DNA of 44,544 nucleotides from Chloroflexota bacterium (GCA_026706395.1 JAPOYU010000012.1:2155-46698), one strand, 5' to 3'; positions 17,390-26,519 are shown, counted from the stretch's first letter. Numbers and translations: made by a program. The notes: generated from the letters alone by a model not told the origin.

Positions 17390-17878
17390 ATGCAGGAACG
17401 ACAGAAGGGGCAGGACTATTTCGGCGCCTTGCTGCGTACCGTCGTTGGTCAAGCCTTTGCCGCTGCCGGTTACCACCTTGAAAAGGCGCCGCTTCAGAGG
17501 GTCGGAGGACGCTTCCGCTTCGTCAAAGCATTCGACGATGGCAGCGCCGGCTGGATAGATTTTCAGGTTCTGGTCTACAGCGACACGATGTGGTCAGGTG
17601 GCGCGCCGTCGCGATTCCGTGTGCAGTTGACCCGTTCGCCGGCGAAACCTGGAAGGGCGACTTCGGCCGTCCCGCTCTCGCGCAGCTTGAGCCAACTTGT
17701 CGTCGCCGATTTTGCTGTGAATATCTTGCCGTCAGTTGACCACTGGTGGACCTACAGCGATACGGATTCGCTCGGGAAGGCCTTGGCTGAGGCCGGTCAT
17801 CTGATCGTCGGCTACGGCATACCTTGGCTTGCCGGTGAGTTGCGTCCGCCAGATGAAAAACGTGACGACCCTGCTTGA
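17390..17878 (+). CDS. Unrecognised small protein
   Basis: 162 residues with no signal peptide or membrane helix. The N-terminal half is basic, with GGRFRFVKAFDDGSAGWIDFQV resembling a strand-rich domain; the C-terminus ends with AEAGHLIVGYGIPWLAGEL. The pattern is vaguely like DUF4304-type proteins, but I cannot assign it. It lies 45 nt after the DUF255 gene and 23 nt before the lytic transglycosylase gene, so it is likely co-transcribed with them. Confidence 0.7.
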   Translation: MQERQKGQDYFGALLRTVVGQAFAAAGYHLEKAPLQRVGGRFRFVKAFDDGSAGWIDFQVLVYSDTMWSGGAPSRFRVQLTRSPAKPGRATSAVPLSRSLSQLVVADFAVNILPSVDHWWTYSDTDSLGKALAEAGHLIVGYGIPWLAGELRPPDEKRDDPA

Positions 17879-17901
17879 CAAGCCCATAACGCATTCGTAC
17901 G

Positions 17902-20400
17902 ATGAAGACTGTTGTCAACGCGACGAACAAAGCGCCCATGGTCCGAGTTCGTGGATTCCTATTGATTTTGAGCATTTGTACGGCTGCATGCAACGTCCGT
18001 CAAATGGACCCATCGCTTCCCACACCTGACGAAAACAACATCATCTACGTAACGGCGACGCCGCAGCCATTTGTCGAGCAGGTCGCGCCAACAGCCGCGG
18101 CCACCGATAAACCGACGCTTCCGCCGCCGTCGCCGACCACCGTACCGCGTGAGCTTTTAACCAGGGCTCAGCGCCTCCTGCGAAATGGCTACCTTGAAGA
18201 TGCGGGGGACATCTACCGATCGCTGCTTGAGTATGGTGACGCTGTGTCGCCGTCCGATCGGGCTTTGGCCGCCTTTCGCCTGGGCCAGGCATCATTGCGC
18301 GCCGGCTACTTTCAGCAGGCGTTTGATGCCTTTACCCTGCTCGTCACCGAGTTTCCCGCTCACCCGCAGGTCGCGCGGGCCTATTTCTTGCGTGGCGACG
18401 CTCGGCTCGGCTTGTTGCAGTGGGCGTCAGCAATAGCGGATTTGCAGCAGTATCTATCGCTGCGCCCAGATTTGATCGACAGCTATGTCTATGAGCGTAT
18501 TGCCGATGCGCAGCTCGCGCAGGGGCAAGTGGATGCCGCGCTGCAAAGCTACGAGCGCGCTGTCTCAGCCAAACGCTCCTTAGTGCCTCTTTTGATCTTG
18601 CGTGAGAAACTGGCGCAGATCTATCTCAGTTTGGACCGACATACCGATGCTATTGCGCAGTATGATGCTATTCTGGCTGTGGCGCGCAATACGCCATATC
18701 GCGCTGGCATCGCCTTCGCAGCGGCGCAGGCGGCGCTCAATGGGGGAGCGCTCGCTGCCGGCGTTGAGCGTATGCGGGCGGTCGTCGAAGATTACGCCGG
18801 CACGGCAACGGCATGGAAAGCTCACGATGTACTTGGTCAGCATGGCGTCGCCTACGACGGCTTGCAGCGCGGGCGGGCGGCATACATCGCCGGTGATTAT
18901 CAGGCTGCAATAGACGCCTTCAATCAATACACCACGACGCATGACTTGGCGGCCATACCGGCGGACCTGTTCCTGTCGCTCGGGCGCGCCTACCGGCAGA
19001 TCGGCAATTCTGACGCGGCCTCCATCGCCTTTCAGACGATCATCGATCAGTATCCCTCAAACCTGCTCTTTGGCGAGGCGCTGCTGGAACGGGGACGGAC
19101 CCGTTTCCTCGCCGGCGATAGTCCCGCGGCGATACAAATCTATCTAGCGATTGCCGATACCTATCCCTTGTTTGAGTCGACAGCCGGTGAGGCGCTTTGG
19201 CGTGCCGGCTACTTGTACGGCACAAACGGCGAGACATCGCTTTCGCGACAAGTGTTTATGCGCTTGGCCGACGATTATCCCGAGCACGAACTGACGCAGA
19301 ACGGTCTGTTCATTGCCGCGTCGGCCGCCGTGAAAGATGAAGAATGGACGGTTGCGGAAAACTTGTACGCCCGCATCGCGAGCCTGGCATCCGGCGAAGA
19401 TCAAGCCGCGGCTTACCTGTGGATGGGCAGGATCGCGCAAGGTCGAGGCGACGAGACGCGAGCGAACGAAGCATTTGACCTGGCGGTACAGGCCGCGCCG
19501 GACAGTTATTTCGCCGCTCGCTCCGCTGATTTTCGGCTGGGCGCGCAGCCATTCCATCCGCCAGTTGCCTGGAATTTTTATTCCGAGGAAAACGCGGACA
19601 TGGCGGCCGCTGAGCGCTGGCTGCGTGAGACCTTTCTGATAGAAGAGGGAGGTGAGCTCTGGCCGTTGTCGAACGAACTAAACAGCGATCCGCTCATGAT
19701 CCGTGGGCGCGAGCTTTTCGCCGTGGGCGCCTTTGACGAAGCCGCCACAGAATTCGAGGATCTTGTCGACGAAGCGCGCGACAATGGAGATGTGTTGAGC
19801 AGTTATCGTTTGGCGGTAGCCTTGCGGCAGCTTGGCATGTATCGCGAAAGTATTATCGCGGCTGCCGATGTCATCATCGCCTCGGGAATGGGCACCTTGC
19901 AGGCGCCGTCCTTTCTCGCTCGAATGCGCTTCCCGGCTTATTACATCCATCTCATTCAACCGGCGGCGGAAGCGCGCGGCATCGACCCGGCGCTGCTGCT
20001 GTCTTTGATCCGTCAAGAGAGTCTCTTCAACACATTCGCGACGGCGGCGGCGGGCGAAAAAGGCCTGATGCAAGTGATCCCCTCCACGGCGCAATACATC
20101 GCCGAGCAGTTGAATTGGCAAGATTATCAGCACAGCGATCTTTTCCGGCCATACGCCGGCATCGCTTTCGGCGCCTATTATATTGATGAGCAGCTCGAAC
20201 TCTTCGATCAGAATCCAGTTGCCGCGCTAGCCGCCTATAATGCCGGTCCGGGCCGCGCTTATGACTGGAATGCCCTTTCAGGAGGCGATCCGGATCTGTT
20301 CATGACCACGATGACTATCGATTCCACCCGCCATTATGTTCAGTTTATCTATCGCAACTACAACATTTATCGAGCGCTGTACGGTGTTGACTCGCAATAA
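17902..20400 (+). CDS. Lytic transglycosylase with TPR repeats (Slt70-like)
   Basis: 832 residues. A hydrophobic export signal (RGFLLILSICTAACN) ends in a Cys with an imperfect lipobox, followed by a Thr/Pro-rich linker (TATPQP, PTLPPPSPTTVP) typical of exported lipoproteins in this kind of genome. Residues ~85-640 are TPR-like helical repeats. The C-terminal SLT domain has LSLIRQESLF, with catalytic Glu706, then GEKGLMQVIPSTAQYIA and AAYNAGPGRAYDWN. It should cleave peptidoglycan glycan strands with formation of 1,6-anhydro ends, acting outside the membrane. The start is uncertain between ATG at 17902 and 17938; neither has a clear Shine-Dalgarno. Confidence 0.92.
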   Translation: MKTVVNATNKAPMVRVRGFLLILSICTAACNVRQMDPSLPTPDENNIIYVTATPQPFVEQVAPTAAATDKPTLPPPSPTTVPRELLTRAQRLLRNGYLEDAGDIYRSLLEYGDAVSPSDRALAAFRLGQASLRAGYFQQAFDAFTLLVTEFPAHPQVARAYFLRGDARLGLLQWASAIADLQQYLSLRPDLIDSYVYERIADAQLAQGQVDAALQSYERAVSAKRSLVPLLILREKLAQIYLSLDRHTDAIAQYDAILAVARNTPYRAGIAFAAAQAALNGGALAAGVERMRAVVEDYAGTATAWKAHDVLGQHGVAYDGLQRGRAAYIAGDYQAAIDAFNQYTTTHDLAAIPADLFLSLGRAYRQIGNSDAASIAFQTIIDQYPSNLLFGEALLERGRTRFLAGDSPAAIQIYLAIADTYPLFESTAGEALWRAGYLYGTNGETSLSRQVFMRLADDYPEHELTQNGLFIAASAAVKDEEWTVAENLYARIASLASGEDQAAAYLWMGRIAQGRGDETRANEAFDLAVQAAPDSYFAARSADFRLGAQPFHPPVAWNFYSEENADMAAAERWLRETFLIEEGGELWPLSNELNSDPLMIRGRELFAVGAFDEAATEFEDLVDEARDNGDVLSSYRLAVALRQLGMYRESIIAAADVIIASGMGTLQAPSFLARMRFPAYYIHLIQPAAEARGIDPALLLSLIRQESLFNTFATAAAGEKGLMQVIPSTAQYIAEQLNWQDYQHSDLFRPYAGIAFGAYYIDEQLELFDQNPVAALAAYNAGPGRAYDWNALSGGDPDLFMTTMTIDSTRHYVQFIYRNYNIYRALYGVDSQ

Positions 20401-20574
20401 CGCGTTGAGGATGCGCGGAACAAAGCCGCCCGATCCTCGTATTCCATAATTAAGCGGCGTCGAACAAATCGCGTGCGATATTCGAGTGTTATTGTAATTA
20501 GGTTAGTTGAACCATTCCTTTTAGCAGGTTGTGATAAACTCTTCACAAGGCTGATCTCGTAGGGCAGGGTGGTC

Positions 20575-21906
20575 ATGCAAGCGCAGAGATTGCTCGAAAA
20601 CCTTCAAGCGCAGCAAGAGAAGAACCTCGACGAGTTCTTCGGCAACCCGCGCCTTAAGGACAACCGATTTACGGTTGAACCTTTCGCGGCGGTGAGGAAA
20701 GTCGCCGTCTTGACAGAGTCCTTCCTGCCCAAGGTGGACGGAGTCGTAAAGACTTCTTACCTTACCATCCGTTACTTGCAAGAGACCGGGCGCGAAGTTC
20801 TGGTGTTCGCGCCTGATATCGCCGTTGACAATGTAGGCGCTTCGCAGGTCATTCCGCTTCCGTCAATCGGATTGCCGCAAGCCCCGGAGACGCGCATGGC
20901 GCTTCCGAACCCGATTGTCGCCCGTCATATCGAAGACTTCCAACCCGATATGATCCATCTGTTTAGCCCAGCGGCGATGGCGGTAAATGGCATGGCTGTC
21001 GGCCGACATCTCAATCTCCCTGTAATCGCGAATTACCAGACCGATCTGCCTGGATATACCGAGCACTATGGTTTCCCCTTGCTATCGGGACCGGTTAATC
21101 GCTGGCTCCGCTATATTCACAACGGCTGTCATCTTACTCTCGCGCCGACGCGAACCATAATCCGTCATTTGCGAGCGGTGGGATATCGCCGTGTCCGGCA
21201 CTGGGGCCGGGGCGTTAATACCGATCGTTTCAGCCCATCTCATTCTCGCGCCGCTATGCGTCGACGTCTGCTCAATGGCCGAGATCCTGGCTCCCTACTT
21301 TGCATCTTTGTTGGGCGCCTGGCGAACGAGAAGCGAGTAGATTTGCTGCTGGAAATGGCGCGTGCCCCAGGGATCGCCCTGACCATCATCGGCGACGGCG
21401 CATTACGCGCGGAACTGGAGCAGGTCTTCGCCGGTACGGGAACCTACTTCACCGGATACTTAATCGGCGACGAACTGGCTCAAGCCTACGCCAGCGCGGA
21501 TGTTTTCGTCTTCCCGGGCGTCTATGAGACTTTTGGACAGGTCATCCTTGAAGCAATGGCCTCAGGTTTGCCGTCAGTGGTGGCAAATGCCGGCGGCGTT
21601 CCTGATGTCATCACGGACGGTGTCAGTGGACTTGTCGTTGAGCCGACTCAGCGGGCCTTTGCCGATTCGATCAAGCGATTGCGCGATCATCCGGAAACGC
21701 GTCTCCGGTTGAGCCATGGCGCGCGCGCGCAAGCAGAGACGCGTCCTTGGTCTGCTCTCATGGCTCAACTTGAGGTTTATTATGAAGAAGCATACACGAT
21801 GAATCAGCGCTTCAAGAGTTTGTTCGGCTTTACGAATTATCACCGCCCGCTGTCCATTCCGGCTCGGCTTGTGCGTCGCCCGCGCAACATATCAGTTTTG
21901 CAGTGA
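20575..21906 (+). CDS. GT4 family glycosyltransferase (mannosyltransferase/SqdX-like)
   Basis: 443 residues. The N-terminal Rossmann half begins at VAVLTESFLPKVDGVVKT, the typical opening of MgtA/SqdX-like GT4 enzymes, and continues with HLFSPAAMAVNGM and ANYQTDLPGYTEHYG. The C-terminal half has IFVGRLANEKRVDLLLEMA and the E-x7-E nucleotide-sugar motif in YETFGQVILEAMASGLP. The product is probably a glycolipid or phosphatidylinositol mannoside-like lipid, but donor and acceptor are not determined. An ~40-residue N-terminal extension precedes the domain. ATG at 20575 follows AGGGCAGGG; GTG at 20569 is the alternative. Confidence 0.88.
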   Translation: MQAQRLLENLQAQQEKNLDEFFGNPRLKDNRFTVEPFAAVRKVAVLTESFLPKVDGVVKTSYLTIRYLQETGREVLVFAPDIAVDNVGASQVIPLPSIGLPQAPETRMALPNPIVARHIEDFQPDMIHLFSPAAMAVNGMAVGRHLNLPVIANYQTDLPGYTEHYGFPLLSGPVNRWLRYIHNGCHLTLAPTRTIIRHLRAVGYRRVRHWGRGVNTDRFSPSHSRAAMRRRLLNGRDPGSLLCIFVGRLANEKRVDLLLEMARAPGIALTIIGDGALRAELEQVFAGTGTYFTGYLIGDELAQAYASADVFVFPGVYETFGQVILEAMASGLPSVVANAGGVPDVITDGVSGLVVEPTQRAFADSIKRLRDHPETRLRLSHGARAQAETRPWSALMAQLEVYYEEAYTMNQRFKSLFGFTNYHRPLSIPARLVRRPRNISVLQ

Positions 21907-22047
21907 TATGACGGGCCGGCTCGGCAAGGTTGCGTCGCCCGGGCAAGTAACATGGTTGAATTTCGAACGCCTGCGGAATGAAGGCGGTGAGACTGCTCGA
22001 CTGCAATAAGCGATGGGGCGCTTCCGCCAGATAAGGAAAACATAGCG

Positions 22048-22425
22048 ATGCCGGCAAAGCCTGCCAGACGTACATTAGCCCTTATCTCGCATGACGGCAA
22101 GAAAGCTGACATGGTATCGTTTGTCAAGGACCATGTCGAGCGCTTGAGTACATTTGATCTGGTCGCGACAAACACGACCGGCAAGTTAATCGAGGAAAAA
22201 TCTGGACTGCCCGTAAAACGCCTGCTGTCCGGACCCTACGGCGGCGATGCCCAGATAGCGGGGATGGTGGCGGAAGGGCGGATTAGAGCCGTGATCTTCT
22301 TTCTTGATCCGCTCGGCAAGCACCCGCATGACCCGGATATTCAGAGCCTGTTGCGTATCTGCAATGTTCACAATGTGCCGCTGGCGACCAATGTCGCGAC
22401 GGCCGAATTGCTGCTGAGCGCCTGA
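22048..22425 (+). CDS. mgsA: Methylglyoxal synthase
   Basis: 125 residues, slightly shorter than the E. coli enzyme. It shows the family order: LALISHDGKKADMVSFV, the phosphate-binding NTTGKLIEE, then SGPYGGDAQIAG with the catalytic Asp67, IFFLDPLGKHPHDPD with the active-site His94/Asp95 region, and the C-terminal NVPLATNVATAELLL. It converts dihydroxyacetone phosphate to methylglyoxal, a bypass of lower glycolysis when phosphate is limiting. It sits alone between the glycosyltransferase and the sigma-factor gene. AAGGAAA precedes the ATG. Confidence 0.95.
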   Translation: MPAKPARRTLALISHDGKKADMVSFVKDHVERLSTFDLVATNTTGKLIEEKSGLPVKRLLSGPYGGDAQIAGMVAEGRIRAVIFFLDPLGKHPHDPDIQSLLRICNVHNVPLATNVATAELLLSA

Positions 22426-22560
22426 GATCTCGGATTTCTTACGTGTTTCTTCCTTTTGCGCTCGTTCATCACAGCCCATAATGCAGGTATGCGCTTCCAT
22501 TTTGCCGAAAGCCAGACTGCCTTCTCCGATGCGTAGCGCTCGCTGTACCGAGGTAAAAGC

Positions 22561-23169
22561 GTGGCAGAACAAGACCGCGTCATAATCGATTGGGTCCATT
22601 GCGCCAGACGAGGCGATCAAGACGCCTTCGCCGAGCTCGTCTATCTGTTTCAAGACCCGGTGTTTAACTTTTGCTACCGCATGTTAGGCGAAAGTGGCGA
22701 AGCGGAAGACGCCGCCCAGGAGACATTTCTGCGCGTACACAAGAATCTACACCGCTATGATACGGCGCGTCCATTCAAGACCTGGTTGCTTTCAATCGCC
22801 TCGAATCACTGCATCGATCGCTTGCGCAAACGCCGCATGCATCTCGTCTCACTGGATGACGAGCCAACAGCCGCGGCCTTGGCTTTGCGCAGCAGTGATC
22901 CCAGTCCTGAACAAGCGGCGCTAAGGGGTGAATTGCGCGATGCTGTCCAGGAGCTTTTGCAGCAGCTTGATGAGCATTATCGCTTGGCGGTAATCTATCG
23001 TTATTGGTACGGATATTCATATGCCGAGATCGCTCGGGAAATGAGCACAACGGAAAGCGCGATAAAGAGCCGCTTGCATCGGGCGCGCAAGCGACTGGGG
23101 GAACTCCTCGAAAGCGCCGACTACGATAACTTAAGCCGGCTGGCAGATACTCTGCCGAAAGGAAACTGA
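22561..23169 (+). CDS. ECF-type RNA polymerase sigma factor
   Basis: 202 residues with a GTG start, GAGGT 6 nt upstream. Sigma region 2 (~23-92) includes AFAELVYLFQDPVFNFCYRM, AEDAAQETFLRVHKNL and the -10 recognition part FKTWLLSIASNHCIDRLRKR. Region 4 (~128-182) includes YRYWYGYSYAEIAREMSTTE followed by AIKSRLHRARKRL. It is directly followed after 1 nt by a probable anti-sigma gene, the usual arrangement in which the second protein restrains the sigma factor until a signal arrives. Target promoters are unknown. Confidence 0.93.
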   Translation: MAEQDRVIIDWVHCARRGDQDAFAELVYLFQDPVFNFCYRMLGESGEAEDAAQETFLRVHKNLHRYDTARPFKTWLLSIASNHCIDRLRKRRMHLVSLDDEPTAAALALRSSDPSPEQAALRGELRDAVQELLQQLDEHYRLAVIYRYWYGYSYAEIAREMSTTESAIKSRLHRARKRLGELLESADYDNLSRLADTLPKGN

Positions 23170-23170
23170 G

Positions 23171-23734
23171 ATGTCCGATGAGCAGCGCCTGCCGCAGCAG
23201 GATATGATGCAAGAGTCAATTGATGGACAGCTCTCCGAAGAGATGGCGAAGAAACTGGTCGAGGTTCTCGAGGTAGACGGCGCCGCCGCTCAAGAATACG
23301 GGCGACTGCGGCGTATTGACGCGCTCTTGAAACAGGCGCCCCATCAGCGCGCGCCGGCGCGGCTGGCCGCGACCATCATGGCTCGGGTGGCGGAGCGGAT
23401 GCAGGCGGAAACGGAAAACTCCGACCTGTCGCCGGAGATGCAGCGTGTGATGATGCTTAGCTTGTCCGCCGCCATGATGGCGATGATGCCCATGATGGAA
23501 GCGGCTTCCTGGCTCGTGCTTAATGCCAGGCGCGATCCTGAACTTCTCAGCGACGTGATGATCGAGACCATCGGCTGGATGTCGCTGGTGACGAATGCTT
23601 TGATCCAATTGTTGGACGACGCCGAGAATCTGGCGCGCAGCGAACCGGAAGTCGCGGCAGCCACCCTTGCGCTCACGCCCTATATGCTGTCTACAGTTCT
23701 AGACTACCTCGGCGAGGTTCCCGCTACAGGATGA
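23171..23734 (+). CDS. Probable anti-sigma factor, Met-rich
   Basis: 187 residues, beginning 1 nt after the sigma stop codon. The N-terminal ~60 residues (MMQESIDGQLSEEMAKKLVE, then GRLRRIDALLKQAP) have the helical pattern of anti-sigma domains, but I see no HxxxCxxC zinc motif. Residues ~94-112 are unusually Met-rich, including MMLSLSAAMMAMMPMMEAA, and could be a membrane or interaction helix. The C-terminal third is helical with a second hydrophobic stretch (ETIGWMSLVTNALIQLL). The function is inferred from gene order and N-terminal pattern only; no sensor domain is recognised. Confidence 0.65.
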   Translation: MSDEQRLPQQDMMQESIDGQLSEEMAKKLVEVLEVDGAAAQEYGRLRRIDALLKQAPHQRAPARLAATIMARVAERMQAETENSDLSPEMQRVMMLSLSAAMMAMMPMMEAASWLVLNARRDPELLSDVMIETIGWMSLVTNALIQLLDDAENLARSEPEVAAATLALTPYMLSTVLDYLGEVPATG

Positions 23735-23841
23735 CAGCGCCGTTGGTCGTCGGCACTGATTCTGTACAGATATGACCGCTCAAATCAAAAAGGGACCCCT
23801 CTGCGCGAAATCCCTAACCATTACCGAACGCATTTTGCCGA

Positions 23842-24330
23842 TTAGTTGTCTTCGTCAGGGATCATCTCGATCTTTCGGATTTTGTAGGTGACCAAACCGT
23901 CCGGCACCTCCACCTTGACACGATCCCCTACATTCTTGCCCAGCAGCGCCTTGCCCACCGGCGAATCAAGCGAAACCCCCCGACGCCCGTGCGTGATCTC
24001 TTCGCTGTCGAGCAGGTCCATCGTGAATTCTTCTTTTTCGGATGTGTCATAGACCGTCACACGGTTGCCCGGCGTGATCGTATCTGGATCTTCGTCCGCA
24101 TCAATAATTTCGGCGCGGGCCAATACATTCTGAAGGTGCGAGACACGCTCATCAAGCCGTTCTTTGGAGACCATCGCATCGAAGAAAACCGCCTCTTCGC
24201 CCTGGTCGTCCTCACGTGCTTCGGCCAGCATCTCGGCAACCTTGGAATTCTCCACACTGGTGAGCACGTTAAGCTCGCGCTGCAATTTGTAGTAACCCTG
24301 ACGTGTCAGGAGAATGCGTCGTTCTGCCAT
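23842..24330 (-). CDS. greA: GreA-type transcription elongation factor
   Basis: 162 residues after choosing ATG at 24330, which has AGGAA 7 nt upstream; an upstream in-frame start at 24438 lacks support. The N-terminal half is the antiparallel coiled coil that enters the polymerase secondary channel; the C-terminal half is the FKBP-like domain (ITPGNRVTVYD, SLDSPVGKALLGKNVGDRV). The family rescues backtracked RNA polymerase by stimulating transcript cleavage. The coiled-coil tip, usually GDLSENAEY, reads DQGEEAVFF here: still acidic but non-canonical, so it could be a Gre paralog with altered activity. Confidence 0.9.
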   Translation of the reverse strand: MAERRILLTRQGYYKLQRELNVLTSVENSKVAEMLAEAREDDQGEEAVFFDAMVSKERLDERVSHLQNVLARAEIIDADEDPDTITPGNRVTVYDTSEKEEFTMDLLDSEEITHGRRGVSLDSPVGKALLGKNVGDRVKVEVPDGLVTYKIRKIEMIPDEDN

Positions 24331-24429
24331 GTTAAATTCCTTTCCTGCCGCAACCATCCATGTATACGGCGGCTCTCGATAAAGGTTCCAACTGCATTGG
24401 CCGCATAGGCAGCGCAGTACACGAAACGC

Positions 24430-24446
24430 CCTGCCCACCGGACAGG
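24430..24446 (-). promoter_or_regulatory. Hairpin early in the greA leader
   Basis: On the minus strand CCTGTCC and GGGCAGG form a 7-bp stem (one G-T pair) around a 3-nt loop, roughly 30-46 nt into the transcript predicted from the greA promoter. The leader is ~145 nt long. No U-run follows. It may be an attenuation or stability element; E. coli greA is known to have a leader RNA, GraL, but homology is not implied. Confidence 0.35.
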
Positions 24447-24482
24447 ACGCGCCACTGCACTCGTTTGATTGCTTATGCGCGT

Positions 24483-24511
24483 ATTATATACGGTATTCGC
24501 CAGGAAATCAA
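24483..24511 (-). promoter_or_regulatory. Sigma-70-type promoter of greA
   Basis: The minus strand reads TTGATT (24506-24511), a 17-nt spacer, then TATAAT (24483-24488). It lies ~150 nt before the greA ATG, leaving a long leader. Confidence 0.7.
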
Positions 24512-24577
24512 ATAACTCATATTCGTGGCGCTCGTCGCATCGGATCCTGACTGTACCGCTGCGATTTTACGCCAACG

Positions 24578-25549
24578 TTAATATATCTCGGGATTCACGC
24601 AGGTCGGTAGCGGCTGTCCACGCAGGCCGGCGATTAAGTTATCTACGGCCATGTCCGCCATCTTGGTGCGCGTGGCAACACTGGCGCTGGCGATATGTGG
24701 AACAACGAGGCAGTTGTCAAGTGTCAGCAGCGGATCGTCAAGTGAGATCGGTTCGGGCTCGGTGACGTCCAGGCCCGCCGCCATAATCACTCCATCACGC
24801 AGCGCCTCATGCAGCGCGACAGGATCAACCACGCCGCCGCGCGACGTATTGATTAGCGCGGCGGTCGGCTTCATGGCAGCCAATTCCTGCTTGCCGATCA
24901 GATGAATCGTGTCCTCCGTCAGCGGAACGTGCAGACTGACATAATCGCTCTCGCTAAGCAACTGGCTCAAGCTTACTTTTGTGCCGCCGGCTTCGCTCAC
25001 CTCGGCTTCGGGCTCCAAAGTGTCGACCAGTACGCGCATGTTGAATCCCGTCGCGCGGCGCGCCAGCGCTCGGCCGATTCGACCGAAGCCCACGATGCCG
25101 AGCGTCGCGCCATAGATGTCTTGCCCGGATAGCACTGTGGGGTGCCACGTGCGCCACTTGCCATCGTGTATGTATTGCTTCGCCTCGGGGATGCGCCGCG
25201 CGATCGCCATCAGCAGGGCGAAGGCGAAGTCCGCTGTGGTCTCAGTGAGAACGCCCGGTGTATTGCCGACCGGGATCCCTCTTGCGCTGGCGGCGGCGAT
25301 GTCGATGTTGTCATAACCCACCGCCATATTGCTGATCACTTTCAGTCCCGGCCCCGCATCCATAAGTTGCGCATCGATCCGATCGGTCAGCAAGCTGATC
25401 AGTCCGCTGAGCTGGCTTGCTCTGTCAAGGATGATGTCGTAATCCGGCGGCATGAAATCTTCCCAAACTTCCAGGTCGCAGTGGGCTGCCAACCGTTCCA
25501 GTGTAGCGGGCGGAAGTTGACGCGTCACAAATACTCTGTCTTTGCTCAT
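24578..25549 (-). CDS. D-2-hydroxyacid dehydrogenase (glyoxylate/hydroxypyruvate reductase-like)
   Basis: 323 residues, full length. The NAD(P)-binding motif is [15 protein letters not shown] (~151-165). Catalytic residues are Arg237 in NTSRGGVVD, the Glu in LDVTEPEP (~264-266), and His285 in VVPHIASAS. The substrate-binding part includes [12 protein letters not shown] and [20 protein letters not shown], typical of glyoxylate reductases. It reduces glyoxylate or hydroxypyruvate to glycolate or glycerate; the specificity is inferred from motif style only. It reads in the same direction as greA downstream, but greA has its own promoter. Confidence 0.93.
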   Translation of the reverse strand: MSKDRVFVTRQLPPATLERLAAHCDLEVWEDFMPPDYDIILDRASQLSGLISLLTDRIDAQLMDAGPGLKVISNMAVGYDNIDIAAASARGIPVGNTPGVLTETTADFAFALLMAIARRIPEAKQYIHDGKWRTWHPTVLSGQDIYGATLGIVGFGRIGRALARRATGFNMRVLVDTLEPEAEVSEAGGTKVSLSQLLSESDYVSLHVPLTEDTIHLIGKQELAAMKPTAALINTSRGGVVDPVALHEALRDGVIMAAGLDVTEPEPISLDDPLLTLDNCLVVPHIASASVATRTKMADMAVDNLIAGLRGQPLPTCVNPEIY

Positions 25550-25581
25550 CGGTTTTCTCCGCGCTGCTTATTCCGCGCCGC

Positions 25582-25587
25582 ATTATA
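25582..25587 (-). promoter_or_regulatory. -10 box of the D-2-hydroxyacid dehydrogenase gene
   Basis: The minus strand reads TATAAT ~33 nt before the ATG at 25549. The -35 region is GC-rich and poor, so the assignment rests on the -10 box and its position. Confidence 0.4.
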
Positions 25588-25664
25588 ACGCAGTCCGGCG
25601 CCCGCGCATACACGATGCGCTGCCTTTGCGGGCGCAATGATGACCACGGTGGTTCTGTAACGCG

Positions 25665-26519
25665 TTAAGGGAGCGTGGGAATGGATACCCGTACAAGCGT
25701 GCCGCGGTTTGGTTCGCTGCTCAATGATATCTTGCCGCCGCCGCCTTCAATGTGGCGTCTGGCGAGGTACAGGCCCAAGCCCAAGCCCGGCGCCGCCGCC
25801 CCTCCCTGCCAAAATGGCTGGAAGACGGAATCGCCTTGGGGATCAAAGCCCGCGCCCTTGTCGTATATGGTGATGTCGGCGCGATAACCGTATTCTTGAA
25901 TGGCGATGCTCACCTGCTCGACGCCGGCATGTTTCCGAATATTATGCGCGATTTCACCAAAGGCGTAGCTGAGATGGGCCTCGTCGCCAATTACGCAGAA
26001 TCTCGCGTTGACGGCCGGTAGCCTGATTTCCTTTAGCTCAGAGCGCAGTTTTCGAATCAGCGCGTCGCCCGAAAACTCATCGTCTGCATAGCTGAGTTGC
26101 TTGTGCCTGATCAAGGAATAATGCCATATATTGGACATCATATGCTCTATCGATAGCAGGGACTCGAGCACGAATTCGACAATGGTCTGCTGTTCCTCAG
26201 TCAGCGGACCATCGAAACCGGCTGACAAGTTGTCGAGAGCGGCAAAGGCGGGGTACTTCAGCGCATTGAATCGTTCGAGCACTGCGGGACGGGTTGCCGC
26301 ATTCTCGATGCCGAGCGCGGTGATGACATCCATCACCAAGGTATGCAGGCCCCAGCTATATGCGTGAATTCGCTTGAAGCCTTCGCGTTGATCGCCCGTA
26401 GTGGCGCCAAAAGCGCCGCTCATCATGGACTCCATCAACGAGATGATGTCGCTGACCGGATCGAGAAGCTTGCTGTATGAGATGTTTGCCACGAGAAGAG
26501 ACTCAAACTTTGCGTCCAT
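25665..26519 (-). CDS. Histidine-kinase-like protein with Tyr at the H-box
   Basis: 284 residues without membrane helices. Residues ~5-70 follow the dimerisation/H-box pattern of sensor kinases (NISYSKLLDPVSDIIS, then SGAFGATTGDQREGFKRI), but the expected phospho-His position in the NxSH-like motif is Tyr15. The C-terminal HATPase domain has an N-box (AFGEIAHNIRKHAG), a G1 box (YDKGAGFDP) and a G2 box (GLGLGLYLARRHIEGGGG), so ATP binding looks intact. No receiver or response-regulator gene is adjacent. It may be a pseudokinase, a protein that phosphorylates another partner, or a regulator by dimerisation. It lies downstream of rplL behind a terminator-like hairpin. Confidence 0.8.
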   Translation of the reverse strand: MDAKFESLLVANISYSKLLDPVSDIISLMESMMSGAFGATTGDQREGFKRIHAYSWGLHTLVMDVITALGIENAATRPAVLERFNALKYPAFAALDNLSAGFDGPLTEEQQTIVEFVLESLLSIEHMMSNIWHYSLIRHKQLSYADDEFSGDALIRKLRSELKEIRLPAVNARFCVIGDEAHLSYAFGEIAHNIRKHAGVEQVSIAIQEYGYRADITIYDKGAGFDPQGDSVFQPFWQGGAAAPGLGLGLYLARRHIEGGGGKISLSSEPNRGTLVRVSIPTLP

